Source of the DNA: Heterorhizobium halophytocola
GTDB taxonomy: Bacteria; Pseudomonadota; Alphaproteobacteria; Rhizobiales; Rhizobiaceae
NCBI RefSeq assembly: GCF_017873095.1
Contig: NZ_JAGGJU010000002.1
Span: 434,001 to 498,000, forward strand
Length of the DNA: 64,000 nt
Direction: 5' to 3'
Part shown: positions 33,497-42,008 of the stretch, one piece after another
Layout: each line of letters begins with the position of its first letter
Numbering within the stretch: the stretch's first letter is position 1
Notes under the pieces: generated by a model
Databases searched by the model: none
What the model was told of the DNA's origin: nothing
Seen by the model: the letters and a program-made list of their open reading frames with translations, nothing else
Program-made: the position numbers and the translations under genes

Positions 33497-34252
33497 ATGG
33501 GAGAGAATGCGACACAGAAGGCGGTGGCCATCACCGGCGGTGCCTCGGGCATCGGTCTTGCGACGGCGCGGCTGCTCATCGAACGCGGCTGGACGGTCTG
33601 GCTGCTCGACCTGAAGCAGGCTGCGCTCGACGAGGCCTGCGCCGATCTCGGTATGGACCCGGGCTTCGGCCTGGTCTGCAACGTCTCGGACGAAGCCTCG
33701 GTCGAGGCGGCGATTGCGCAACTGGGGGCGACGGGCCTTGCCGGCGTGGTCAATTCGGCAGGGATCGGCTTCGACCAGCCGGCAATGACCACCAGCGTTG
33801 CGGATTTCCGCCGCGTGCTCGACATCAACCTGATCGGCAGCTTCATCGTCTGCAAGGCGGCGGCCAGGTTCTGGACCGCGCGTGGCGAAACCGGGTCGAT
33901 CGTCAACATCTCCTCGATTTCAGGGCTTTGCGGCAACAAGGGTCGGGCCGCCTATGGCGCCTCCAAAGGCGGCATCAATGTCATGACGATGATCATGGCC
34001 AACGAGCTCGGCCCGTCCGGCGTAAGGGTCAACGCGGTGGCGCCCGGTCCGATCGACACGCCGCTTGCGCGCGCCGTACATACCGATGACGTGCGCCGCC
34101 AATGGCATGACCGCGTGCCGCTGCGCCGCTATGGCCAGCCGGAAGAGGTGGCGGGCGCGGTTGCCTTCCTGCTCTCCGACGATGCGGCCTATGTGAACGG
34201 GCAGGTGCTGGCCGTTGATGGCGGTTTCGTCACCGCCGGGCTGTCGGCATGA
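33497..34252 (+). CDS. SDR family NAD(P)-dependent oxidoreductase
   Basis: 251-aa short-chain dehydrogenase with TGGASGIG near the N-terminus, NSAGIG in the middle, the catalytic serines in NISSISG, and YGASK as the catalytic Tyr/Lys motif. The C-terminal YVNGQVLAVDGGFVTAG is typical of classical SDRs. It is the third gene of the thiolase/ligase operon and probably oxidises a 3-hydroxyacyl-CoA or alcohol intermediate. GGAGG precedes the ATG. Confidence 0.9.
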   Translation: MGENATQKAVAITGGASGIGLATARLLIERGWTVWLLDLKQAALDEACADLGMDPGFGLVCNVSDEASVEAAIAQLGATGLAGVVNSAGIGFDQPAMTTSVADFRRVLDINLIGSFIVCKAAARFWTARGETGSIVNISSISGLCGNKGRAAYGASKGGINVMTMIMANELGPSGVRVNAVAPGPIDTPLARAVHTDDVRRQWHDRVPLRRYGQPEEVAGAVAFLLSDDAAYVNGQVLAVDGGFVTAGLSA

Positions 34253-35133
34253 GCATGCGCACGATCCGCCATCCCGGTCCGATAGACACCGAGCGCTACC
34301 GCGTCCAACCCTGCGGCGTCGAGCCCTTGCAACTGACGGTCAGTGCCAGGCGGCCGCTCGGCGCTGCGATCGCCGAAGCCTTTGCCTGCGAAGGCTATCG
34401 CTTCGGCTATGCCCACATGGCCTCGGTGCCGATGGTGCGGCTCGACTATGTGATACCGGCCGGCAGTCCGGACGCCACCCATGCCGCCTGGTACAGCGAG
34501 ACGCACCGCCCGCCGCATGGCGGGGTGATCGAGGCGGCCGGGCTTCATCTGGGAGAACGTGACGACGAACCGTTTCTGCATGGCCATGGTCTCTGGCGGA
34601 TCCCGCAGCAGGGCACCCGGATGGGACACCTGCTGCCGGCGGAGGCGCGGCTGCTGGAACCGGTGGAGATCACGGCGCTCGGGATCGCCGGGGCCGGACT
34701 GGTGGCGCGCGACGATGCGGAGACCAATTTCCGTCTGTTTTCGCCGGAGGTCTTTGTCGATGAGCGCCATGACAGCCTGTCGCGCGCCTTGCTGGCGACG
34801 ATCAAGCCGAATGTCGATCTCTGCGAGACGATCGAGATCATCTGCCGGCAGGCCGGGTTTGCCGCCGCAATCGTGCATGGCATCGGCAGTCTTGTCGGTG
34901 TCGACTATGCCGATGGCCGGCATGTGCCGTCCTATGCGACCGAGGTGCTGATCCGCCGCGGCCGCGTGGTGACCGTGGACGGCGCGCCGGTCGCCACGCT
35001 CGACATCGCCGTGGTCGACATGAACGGCGACTGGACCAAAGGCGAGCTGAAACGCGGCGCCAACCCGGTCTGCGTCACCTTCGAATTGCTGATCGTCGAG
35101 ATGCGCGGCGGACAAGCGGCGGCCGGCGTCTGA
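34249..35133 (+). CDS. Tandem PPC/DUF296-domain protein
   Basis: 294 aa, apparently two PPC (plants and prokaryotes conserved, DUF296) modules. The first covers about residues 30-150 and includes DEPFLHGHGLWRIPQQGTRMGHLLP. The second covers about residues 170-285 and includes SRALLATIKPNVDLCETIEI and AAAIVHGIGSLVGVDYADG. PPC proteins form trimers. Plant versions carry AT-hooks and bind DNA, while bacterial versions have no settled function. No AT-hook is visible. The ATGA overlap with the SDR gene ties it to the catabolic operon, so an enzymatic or ligand-binding role is likely. Confidence 0.8.
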   Translation: MSMRTIRHPGPIDTERYRVQPCGVEPLQLTVSARRPLGAAIAEAFACEGYRFGYAHMASVPMVRLDYVIPAGSPDATHAAWYSETHRPPHGGVIEAAGLHLGERDDEPFLHGHGLWRIPQQGTRMGHLLPAEARLLEPVEITALGIAGAGLVARDDAETNFRLFSPEVFVDERHDSLSRALLATIKPNVDLCETIEIICRQAGFAAAIVHGIGSLVGVDYADGRHVPSYATEVLIRRGRVVTVDGAPVATLDIAVVDMNGDWTKGELKRGANPVCVTFELLIVEMRGGQAAAGV

Positions 35134-36534
35134 TCAGACCCCGGCGGCATTGCCCTCGTCGCGGTCCTCCGGCACGGGAAGGGCGGCAGTCTTGCAGATC
35201 TGCCGCAGTGCCCCGCGCATACCCTCCTCCAGCGTCGGATGATAGATCGGCAGGTTCAGGAGGTCGGCGGCGGTCTGGCGGCTCTCGATCGCCCAGGCAA
35301 TCAGATGCGCCATGTGTTCCGTGCCGGGCGCTGCCATGCTGGCGCCGGTGAGCAGGCCCTTCGGATCGGCATAGAGCCGCACCAGCCCGCCGGCACGACC
35401 TTCGACCCTGGCGCGGCCCTGATCGCTGTAATCGGCCTCGCCGACGATCGTGTCGTCTTCCGGCGGCTTGCCGATCATGGCGCTCGACGGTTCGGTAAAG
35501 GTGATTGCCAGCATGGTCTTGCGTTTCGACGGGGTGACCTTCGGGAAGGTCGCAGCATTATGGCCTGCAATCGCCCCCTCGGCCGAGGCTTCATGCAGCA
35601 GCGGCGCCTTCGCATTCGTGTCGCCGGCGATGAAGATCGGCGCGGCGCCGCATTGCAGTGTAGTGATGTCGAACACGGGGGTGCCGTGGTCGTCGAGATC
35701 GAGCCCGGTCGCCTCCAGACCGAGGCCGTCGAGCTTCGGCGGGCGACCGGTGGCGACCAGCACATGGCTGAAGACGGCACTGCCTTCGCTTTTGCCCGAC
35801 CAACGGATCCGGGTTCCACCGGACACCTTTTCCGGCGTGATCTCGACATCGAGATGGACAGGGAATTCCTTTTCCAGAAGTGCGCGAAGGGATGTGGCGA
35901 CGGCCGCGTCGCCGAGGCCGGCGATCTTTCCGCCCTCGCCGAACACCTGCACCTTGACCCCCAGCCGGGCAAAGGCCTGGGCAAGTTCCAGCCCGAGCGG
36001 CCCGGCACCGATGACCCCCAGCGAGGCGGGCAGGTCATCGAGCTCGAAGACGTTTTCATTGGTCAGCAGGTTGTCGAGATCCCGGTAGGGCTTCGGCACC
36101 ATGGCAAACGAGCCGGTGGCGATGACGATCGCCCTTGCCTCGACTGCAAGACCGTCCACGTCGAGCGTGGTGCCTCCCGTGAACCGGGCCTTGCCTTTCA
36201 GCTTGCTGTCTGCGGGAAGCGCGTCGAACGTCTCCAGGATCGAGGAGACGAAATCGTCGCGCAGGCGACGGACCCGCTGCATCACGGCCTTGCCGTCAAT
36301 GCGGACGGGTCCGGCGCTGATGCCGAACCGGTCGGCCTCGCGGATCCCTTGCGCGGCCTTGGCCGCTGCAATCAGCAGCTTGGAGGGCATGCAGCCGACG
36401 GTGGCGCAGGTGGTGCCGGCAAAGCGGTCGTCGATCAGCAATGTGCGGGCGCCGGCGCGCCGCGCGCTGCGCTCGGCGGCAAGTCCCGCAGTGCCCGCGC
36501 CGATGATGGCAATCTCTGTTTTCCGTTCGGCCAC
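35134..36534 (-). CDS. Dihydrolipoyl dehydrogenase-like pyridine nucleotide-disulfide oxidoreductase
   Basis: 466-aa flavoprotein. The FAD motif is IAIIGAGTAGLAAERSARRAG, the redox-active cysteine pair is in CATVGCMPSK, the NAD motif is LGVIGAGPLGLELAQAF, and the C-terminal HPTLEEGM holds the His/Glu pair of dihydrolipoamide dehydrogenases. No E1 or E2 genes are nearby, so it is a stand-alone Lpd-like reductase. A GTG start (VAERKTEIA) with GGAGCAGGG upstream is preferred to an earlier codon lacking such a site. It converges on the PPC gene with no bases between the stops. Confidence 0.88.
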   Translation of the reverse strand: MAERKTEIAIIGAGTAGLAAERSARRAGARTLLIDDRFAGTTCATVGCMPSKLLIAAAKAAQGIREADRFGISAGPVRIDGKAVMQRVRRLRDDFVSSILETFDALPADSKLKGKARFTGGTTLDVDGLAVEARAIVIATGSFAMVPKPYRDLDNLLTNENVFELDDLPASLGVIGAGPLGLELAQAFARLGVKVQVFGEGGKIAGLGDAAVATSLRALLEKEFPVHLDVEITPEKVSGGTRIRWSGKSEGSAVFSHVLVATGRPPKLDGLGLEATGLDLDDHGTPVFDITTLQCGAAPIFIAGDTNAKAPLLHEASAEGAIAGHNAATFPKVTPSKRKTMLAITFTEPSSAMIGKPPEDDTIVGEADYSDQGRARVEGRAGGLVRLYADPKGLLTGASMAAPGTEHMAHLIAWAIESRQTAADLLNLPIYHPTLEEGMRGALRQICKTAALPVPEDRDEGNAAGV

Positions 36535-36630
36535 TGTCCCTGCTCCTTCACGCAAATGCACAAGGCTTGAGGAACAGCCGGGCCGCCCCATTCGTTCCGA
36601 CCCCATGTGTTTTTACAAGCGGAGATGAAC

Positions 36631-36846
36631 ATGACAGTTGCGCAAAGGCGCAGAGCCGCAGGCCGGACGGATGCCAAGGCGGATGCCGAAACCGTCCCCT
36701 CGCTCGAAAAAGGCAGCGATGCCCCGACCGGAGCGGTTGCCCGGAACGAGGAAACCGAGGGTGCGACCGGTGCCCTGGAGGGTGCCGAGCCGCCACCTTT
36801 CCTGGAGAAACCGGGCGCCGGCAAGGAAAATGGAGACAAGGCCTGA
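36631..36846 (+). CDS. Small hypothetical protein coupled to a VOC gene
   Basis: 71-aa polar, probably disordered protein beginning MTVAQRRRAAG, rich in Ala, Glu, Gly and Pro with no recognisable domain. GGAG stands 6 bp before this ATG, and the stop overlaps the next start (TGATG), which supports real translation. Function unknown. Confidence 0.55.
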   Translation: MTVAQRRRAAGRTDAKADAETVPSLEKGSDAPTGAVARNEETEGATGALEGAEPPPFLEKPGAGKENGDKA

Positions 36847-37304
36847 TGAATCACAGAAAACCCCGACTTGTCGGTCTCAACCATGTCGCGCTCGAAGTGG
36901 GCGACGTCGAGCAGGCGCTCGATTTCTATGGCAGCATCTTCACCTTCGACCTGCGCGGCACCCATCGCGGCGAGGATGACAGGCTGGAAATGGCCTTCAT
37001 CGATCTCGGTGACCAGTTCTTGGCGCTGAGTGCCGGCGGTGATCCGAAGCCGGATGGCGGGCGGCATTTCGGCCTGGTGGTCGACGACCGCAGCGCCGTC
37101 GAGGCGCTGGCACGGGCGGCCGGCGCAGACGTGCTCGACGGTCGCTTCCTCGATTTTCTCGACCCCTGGGGCAATCGAATCGAGGTGGTCGAATATCGCG
37201 ACCTGCAATACAGCAAGACCCCGGAAGTGCTGTCTGCCATGGGCCTCGATCTCGACAAGAGCCCGGCTGCAATGGACGAGCTTCGCCTGAAGAAGATGGC
37301 GTGA
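36846..37304 (+). CDS. VOC family protein (glyoxalase/bleomycin-resistance fold)
   Basis: 152-aa cytoplasmic protein with the VOC opening LVGLNHVALEVGDVEQALDFYGSIFTF and the closing FLDPWGNRIEVVEY, giving one His and one Glu at usual metal-ligand positions. These proteins bind a metal and act as isomerases, lyases, dioxygenases or drug-binding proteins; the type here is open. Its start overlaps the stop of the small upstream gene. Confidence 0.85.
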   Translation: MNHRKPRLVGLNHVALEVGDVEQALDFYGSIFTFDLRGTHRGEDDRLEMAFIDLGDQFLALSAGGDPKPDGGRHFGLVVDDRSAVEALARAAGADVLDGRFLDFLDPWGNRIEVVEYRDLQYSKTPEVLSAMGLDLDKSPAAMDELRLKKMA

Positions 37305-37440
37305 CGAGGCGGGCGTGATCGGCGAGCGACCTTTGCCCGAGCCGTGATTACCTACCCGGCCACGCCTGTTTTGCAACGATCCTGGCTCATTCGGCGCAAG
37401 CCTCTTGCCTGCGGGATGGAATTCTGTTTCAGCATTTCCC

Positions 37441-38466
37441 ATGGATCAACGTTCACCGGCCCAGAACCCGAAGACTGCGCCGCCTCCGGCGAAGGTGCTG
37501 AAGGTCGGCTTCGTGCTGGCGCGCAGCTTCACGCTGAGCGCGTTTTCGCTGTTCGTCGATGCGCTGCGGCTCGGCAGCGACGAGGCCGACCGTTCCAGGC
37601 GCATTCACTGCGACTGGGAAGTCCTGAGCTCCAGCCGGCATCTGCTGACGTCCAGCTGCGGCATCCAGCTGTCGCCGACGGCCTCGCTGAAGCCGCCGCA
37701 GGAATTCAGCTATATCGCGGTGATCGGCGGCCGGCTGAATGTCGAGGAGCCGATCGACCGCGAGACGATCGCCTATCTGCACAAGGCGGTGGAGGCGGGC
37801 GTTCCGGTGATCGGGGTCTGCACCGGCAGTTTCATCCTGGCCGACAACGGGCTGCTCGAAGACCGGCTGGCCTGCGTCAGCTGGCTGCATTACCGCGAAT
37901 TCCTTGAGCGCTTTCCCGACAACAAGGCGACCTCGCACAGCATTTTCGTCGAGGATGGCAATATCATCACCTGCGCGGGCGGCAGCAGCGTGGCCGATCT
38001 CGCCGCCTTTCTGATCCGTCGCCATGTCGGGCCGGCCGCCGAGCGCAACGCCCTGGAGATCCTGCAGATCATCCGCCGGCGCGACGCGACCGAGGTGCAG
38101 CCGCGCAATCCGCTGGCGAGCGGCAGCTATCATGACAAGCGTATCGGCGCCGCCCTGCTGTTGATGGAGCAGCATGTCGAGAATGTCCTGAGCGTCGAAA
38201 AGATCGCCCGGCGCATCGGTGTCTCGCGGAGGCAGCTGGAACGCATCTTCCTCACCGAGCTCAACCTGTCGCCGGCCGTTGCCTATCAGCGCATCCGGCT
38301 GGAAGAGGCCATGCGGCTGGTGACCGGAACCGACCGGCCGCTGATCGAGATCGCGCTCGAAACCGGGTTCGAGAACACCTCGCATTTCAACCGGCGCTTC
38401 AAGAAGGCGTTTTCGGTAACCCCCAATGCGCTGCGACGACAGAATCGCTCGGCGGTCAAGGGTTGA
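37441..38466 (+). CDS. GlxA family transcriptional regulator (DJ-1/PfpI-like domain plus AraC helix-turn-helix)
   Basis: 341 aa. Residues 20-200 are a class I glutamine-amidotransferase-like sensor domain (VLKVGFVLARSFTLSAFSLF, IGVCTGSFILADNGLL). The C-terminal about 100 residues are AraC-type (VEKIARRIGVSRRQLERIFL; LIEIALETGFENTSHFNRRF). Relatives regulate betaine, carnitine, arginine or choline metabolism by binding a small nitrogen compound. No obvious target operon is adjacent, so its regulon is unknown. The chosen ATG lacks a clear ribosome-binding site, and an ATG 12 codons earlier is possible. Confidence 0.87.
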   Translation: MDQRSPAQNPKTAPPPAKVLKVGFVLARSFTLSAFSLFVDALRLGSDEADRSRRIHCDWEVLSSSRHLLTSSCGIQLSPTASLKPPQEFSYIAVIGGRLNVEEPIDRETIAYLHKAVEAGVPVIGVCTGSFILADNGLLEDRLACVSWLHYREFLERFPDNKATSHSIFVEDGNIITCAGGSSVADLAAFLIRRHVGPAAERNALEILQIIRRRDATEVQPRNPLASGSYHDKRIGAALLLMEQHVENVLSVEKIARRIGVSRRQLERIFLTELNLSPAVAYQRIRLEEAMRLVTGTDRPLIEIALETGFENTSHFNRRFKKAFSVTPNALRRQNRSAVKG

Positions 38467-38540
38467 CGGCTGTCAACTGCTGCGATGCAGATTCAAGACT
38501 CTATGTTATGACATTGATAATAATACGAAAAATGCGATGA

Positions 38541-38563
38541 ACTCAATTTCGGTTAATTTGAGT
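38541..38563. terminator. Weak dyad between convergent genes
   Basis: ACTCAA (38541-38546) and TTGAGT (38558-38563) flank an AT-rich 11-nt loop between the convergent glxA-type gene and the yhaN-like gene. The stem is short, so bidirectional termination is only a possibility. Confidence 0.3.
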
Positions 38564-38565
38564 CA

Positions 38566-41500
38566 TCATCCAATCTCGTGCACCCTGACATCATCGCCGC
38601 AAACCTGTCTGGCAATCTCCACCACATGCCGGTGATGGGTCAGATAGATCGCCTGGCCGGTGGCGCCGATGCGGGCCATCAGGTGACAGGCAGCGCGGGT
38701 GCGTTCCTCGTCGAAGGTCTCGAAAATGTCGTCGCAGAAGAAGGGCAATACATGGCCTGAGGCCGCCATCTGTTCGTAGGCCGCCGCACGCAGGGCCAGA
38801 TAGAGCTGGAACCGTGTGCCCTTCGACATGTCCTGCGCACGCTTCGGTGTACCCTCGGCCGAGAGCGCCATCAGCACCTCGGCATTGCCCTCCGGCTGGG
38901 TGCGCAGTTTCGTATAGGCACCGTTCGTCAGGTCGGCAAAGGCCTTTTCGGTCGCTTCCAGCATGCCGCTCCGGTGGCGGTCGCGGTAGCGGCGGATCGC
39001 CTCTTCCGCCAGCTGGTGGCCGAAGCGCAGCTCGAGATAGGAGAGTATGGTCTCCTGCATTTCGAGTTCGATTGTGCGGCGGCGCTCGACCAGCACTGCC
39101 ACATCCGCATCGCCGGTGACGGCCCGCAACCCGCTTTCGGCCTCGGCGCGGCGGGCAATGGCCTGGCGATAGCGCTCCTCGAATTCCTGCAGATCCCGCT
39201 CGATCGCATCCAGCCGGGCCGCGACATCTAGGAGGGTGTAATCGGCCAGCAGGACCCTGACGGCCTCCAAATCCTTGACCGAGAGGCGGACAAGCAGGTC
39301 CCCCGTCATTTCGGCAAGGCGCCGACGGCTGTCGATCACGCGGGCTGACGTCGAGACCGCCTGACGCAGGTCCTCAAGGGTATCTGTCGGGATGGCCGGG
39401 TCGAAGGCCTGCCCGAGCGCGGCGATCTGGTGGGCGATCTCCTCCAGCAGCTGGCGGGCCTGTTCCAGTTTTTGCCTGTTGTCCTCGATGACGCCGCTCA
39501 GGCGCCGGGCCTCGTCATCGGCCTTTTTCGCATGCTCTGCGGCGGCTGCCAGCCTTGCATAGGCCTCGGAAACATCGTCGGGGACCGGCAGGCCGAAGCG
39601 GGTGGAGAGTATCGCCAGCTGCTCGGCAAAGCTTGCCTGGTCCTGTGCCATGGCGTCGACCTGGCGTTCGGCCTGTTTGCGGCCGAGCTCGATCTCGCGC
39701 AGCTGGCGCAAGGGATCCAGGGAGGGGAGCAGGGTTTCGGGCGCAAGGCCGGGCGGCAGGAGGTCGGCGATCAGGCGCGCCCATTCGGTCGCAGCATGAT
39801 CGCGCGCCGCCGACATCCGGTCGAGGGCTGCCTCGCGCCGCTCTGCCTCGGCCTGCAGATCGGCCAGCCGGGAGAGCGCCTTTTCCCGGATCTCCAGCCG
39901 CGCCCGGTGGTCGCGCACCCGCTCCTGGCCGAGAGCATAGAGCGTGTCGAAATCCTCATGGGCGACGTTCAGCAGTGTCTTCAGCTGCGCGCCATGGCGC
40001 GCCGCGGTGTCCAGCACCGGCCTGCGATCGTCAAGGGCAAGGTCCAGTTCCGACTTCGCCTTGGCCGCGGCATCGCATTGGCGCAGCCAGTCGACATAGC
40101 TTTCCAGCGACAGATCGACGGTCAGCCCGGACCCCTGCAATGCCTTTTCCGCCTGCGTCTGCAGGCGGGCAAGCGCTGCCGTCAGCTTTTCCAGCCGGCT
40201 CTCCGCTTCGGCGAGTTTTGCCGTCCGGTCGAGCGCGTCCTGTTCGAGCTGGCGCAGCTGGCCGACAGCCTCGGCGCCGAGCAGCCGGCGCTCGAACATG
40301 CCGTCCAGCGTCTGCATGGCGGTCTCGAAGGGAAGCGCGCTCTCGGCGGACAGCGTCTGCCGGTGCTCGGCCCAGAGCCGGTCGCGGTCCGCCCGCGCGG
40401 TGCGGCTTTCGCTGTCGGAGACCAGCTGGTGGGCGGCCTTCAACGCCTCGATCTGTGTGGAGATCCGGGCCAGCTGGCGCTTCAGCTGGTCGCGTTCGTC
40501 AAGCAACTGGTCGTGTTCGGTGCGCGTTTCGGCGATGTCGCGGCCGAGTGTTTCGGCCTCGCGTACCGTCAGCTGCCCGATCGGCACCCCGTCGAAGGCC
40601 TGCCCCTTGACTGTCAGCGCCTTCAGGCTTGCAAGATAGGCGTGTCGCGCCGTCTTTACCGCATTGGCGGCGACCGCATGGTCCTCCACCAGTTTCGGTC
40701 CGACCTGGCTATGCCAGAAGGTGGCAAGGTCCTGGTCGGGCAGGGTTGCAGCCTCGGCCTTGTCGGCAGCCATTCTGGCCTCCTGCAGGCGGTCCGAGAG
40801 ACCGGCCTGTTCCAACTGCTCGCGGGCCAGCGCCTTTTGCGCGTCGAGCAGGGCCTCGCGCGCCGTCTCGAGCCTTGCCAGATCCGGCTGGGCCAGAACC
40901 AGCAGGGTCGATGACACCTCACCCTCCAGGCCAAGGGAGGCTGCGACGGCCGTCATGTCGGAGACGGCCTCTGCCAGTACCCGGCGCCGCTTGGGCAGAT
41001 CGACCTCGGCGGTGACGAAGCGGCTATTGAGTTCGCCGAGCGGTGCCAGGGCAGGGCCAAGCGGCAGGCGTTCCGGTGCAAGCGTGATCGCGCCCAGTTC
41101 GCGCTCCTGCGCCGCGATGTCGGCGCTCAATTGCTCGATCCGCGCGCGGTGCGTTTCCCGGTCGGCCAGCATCCGCACCAGCAGGTCCGGATGGATGTCG
41201 AGGCGCTCGGGATAGTGCGCGACCGGTGCGAGTTCGTCCGCCAGCCTGTCGATCCGGTCAAGCATCGGCAAGGCGTCATGGATCGCCTGCAGCTGCGTCT
41301 TCTCGGCAAAGGCGGATTTGCGCGCCTCGGTTGCCCGCATTTCCTCGGCCTTGGCCTCGTCCAGCGCCGTCTTCAGCTTGCGATAGGCCGAAGCCGGAAC
41401 GTCGAGCGCCTTGATCTGCGCGGAGGTTTCGTCCAGTTCCTTCTTCAGGCTGGCAAAATGGGCCTTGGAGCTGCCCTTCAGATAGAGCGCACGGGCCTGC

Positions 41501-42006
41501 TCTTCCACGGTCGCCAGACGCTCGGAAAGATCGTTGACGCCGGCGGCCGCGGAAAACAGCAGGCGACCGATATCGCCCTTCGAGCTTGCGATCTCCTCGC
41601 CGCCGCGCTCGATCGTCTCGTCGTCGAGGCAAAGCAGCTTGCGGTAATCCTCCTGGCCGAGGCCGGCCAGCGAACCCTGAAGGGCGGTCTCGGGCAGGGG
41701 ATGGCCATTGGCGTCGATCAGCGAGCCGGCCCGTGTCGGCAGGCGGGCAAAAAAGGTCTCCTCGCCGTTGAGATCGATCACGCCGGAGACGCGCAGATTC
41801 TTGCGCTGGTGCTGGAAATCATAGGGCTCGCGGTGTTCGAAACCGTAGAGCAGCCGCAGGAAGCCTTCCATCGTCGTCGTCTTGCCGGCCTCGTTCGGGC
41901 CATAGACGATGTGGAAATCGGGGATGCCCGGCCGGGCCTCGCCGAAGTCGAGGGCCTTGTCGGTGAAATGGCCGAAATAGTCGAGGTTGAGCTTGCGAAG
42001 ACGCAC
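38566..42006 (-). CDS. YhaN/SbcC-like AAA ATPase with long coiled coil
   Basis: 1146-aa ATPase of the SMC/Rad50/SbcC superfamily. The N-terminal half of the ATPase has Walker A GPNEAGKTT at about residues 35-43. Roughly 800 residues of heptad-rich coiled coil follow. The C-terminal half carries the signature region MSKGTRFQLYLALRAAAYEQM and the Walker B/D-loop PFFCDDIFETFDEERT. It partners a metallophosphatase nuclease in processing DNA ends. The gene starts with GTG 2 bp after the nuclease stop. Bacillus YhaN/YhaO are the nearest named relatives I recognise. Confidence 0.88.
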   Translation of the reverse strand: MRLRKLNLDYFGHFTDKALDFGEARPGIPDFHIVYGPNEAGKTTTMEGFLRLLYGFEHREPYDFQHQRKNLRVSGVIDLNGEETFFARLPTRAGSLIDANGHPLPETALQGSLAGLGQEDYRKLLCLDDETIERGGEEIASSKGDIGRLLFSAAAGVNDLSERLATVEEQARALYLKGSSKAHFASLKKELDETSAQIKALDVPASAYRKLKTALDEAKAEEMRATEARKSAFAEKTQLQAIHDALPMLDRIDRLADELAPVAHYPERLDIHPDLLVRMLADRETHRARIEQLSADIAAQERELGAITLAPERLPLGPALAPLGELNSRFVTAEVDLPKRRRVLAEAVSDMTAVAASLGLEGEVSSTLLVLAQPDLARLETAREALLDAQKALAREQLEQAGLSDRLQEARMAADKAEAATLPDQDLATFWHSQVGPKLVEDHAVAANAVKTARHAYLASLKALTVKGQAFDGVPIGQLTVREAETLGRDIAETRTEHDQLLDERDQLKRQLARISTQIEALKAAHQLVSDSESRTARADRDRLWAEHRQTLSAESALPFETAMQTLDGMFERRLLGAEAVGQLRQLEQDALDRTAKLAEAESRLEKLTAALARLQTQAEKALQGSGLTVDLSLESYVDWLRQCDAAAKAKSELDLALDDRRPVLDTAARHGAQLKTLLNVAHEDFDTLYALGQERVRDHRARLEIREKALSRLADLQAEAERREAALDRMSAARDHAATEWARLIADLLPPGLAPETLLPSLDPLRQLREIELGRKQAERQVDAMAQDQASFAEQLAILSTRFGLPVPDDVSEAYARLAAAAEHAKKADDEARRLSGVIEDNRQKLEQARQLLEEIAHQIAALGQAFDPAIPTDTLEDLRQAVSTSARVIDSRRRLAEMTGDLLVRLSVKDLEAVRVLLADYTLLDVAARLDAIERDLQEFEERYRQAIARRAEAESGLRAVTGDADVAVLVERRRTIELEMQETILSYLELRFGHQLAEEAIRRYRDRHRSGMLEATEKAFADLTNGAYTKLRTQPEGNAEVLMALSAEGTPKRAQDMSKGTRFQLYLALRAAAYEQMAASGHVLPFFCDDIFETFDEERTRAACHLMARIGATGQAIYLTHHRHVVEIARQVCGDDVRVHEIG

Positions 42007-42008
42007 GG

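Noticed and set aside
39430-40914. Plus-strand 494-codon open frame
   Set aside because: Antisense to the coiled-coil part of the YhaN-like ATPase; Leu/Gln/Gly-rich mirror of a heptad repeat.
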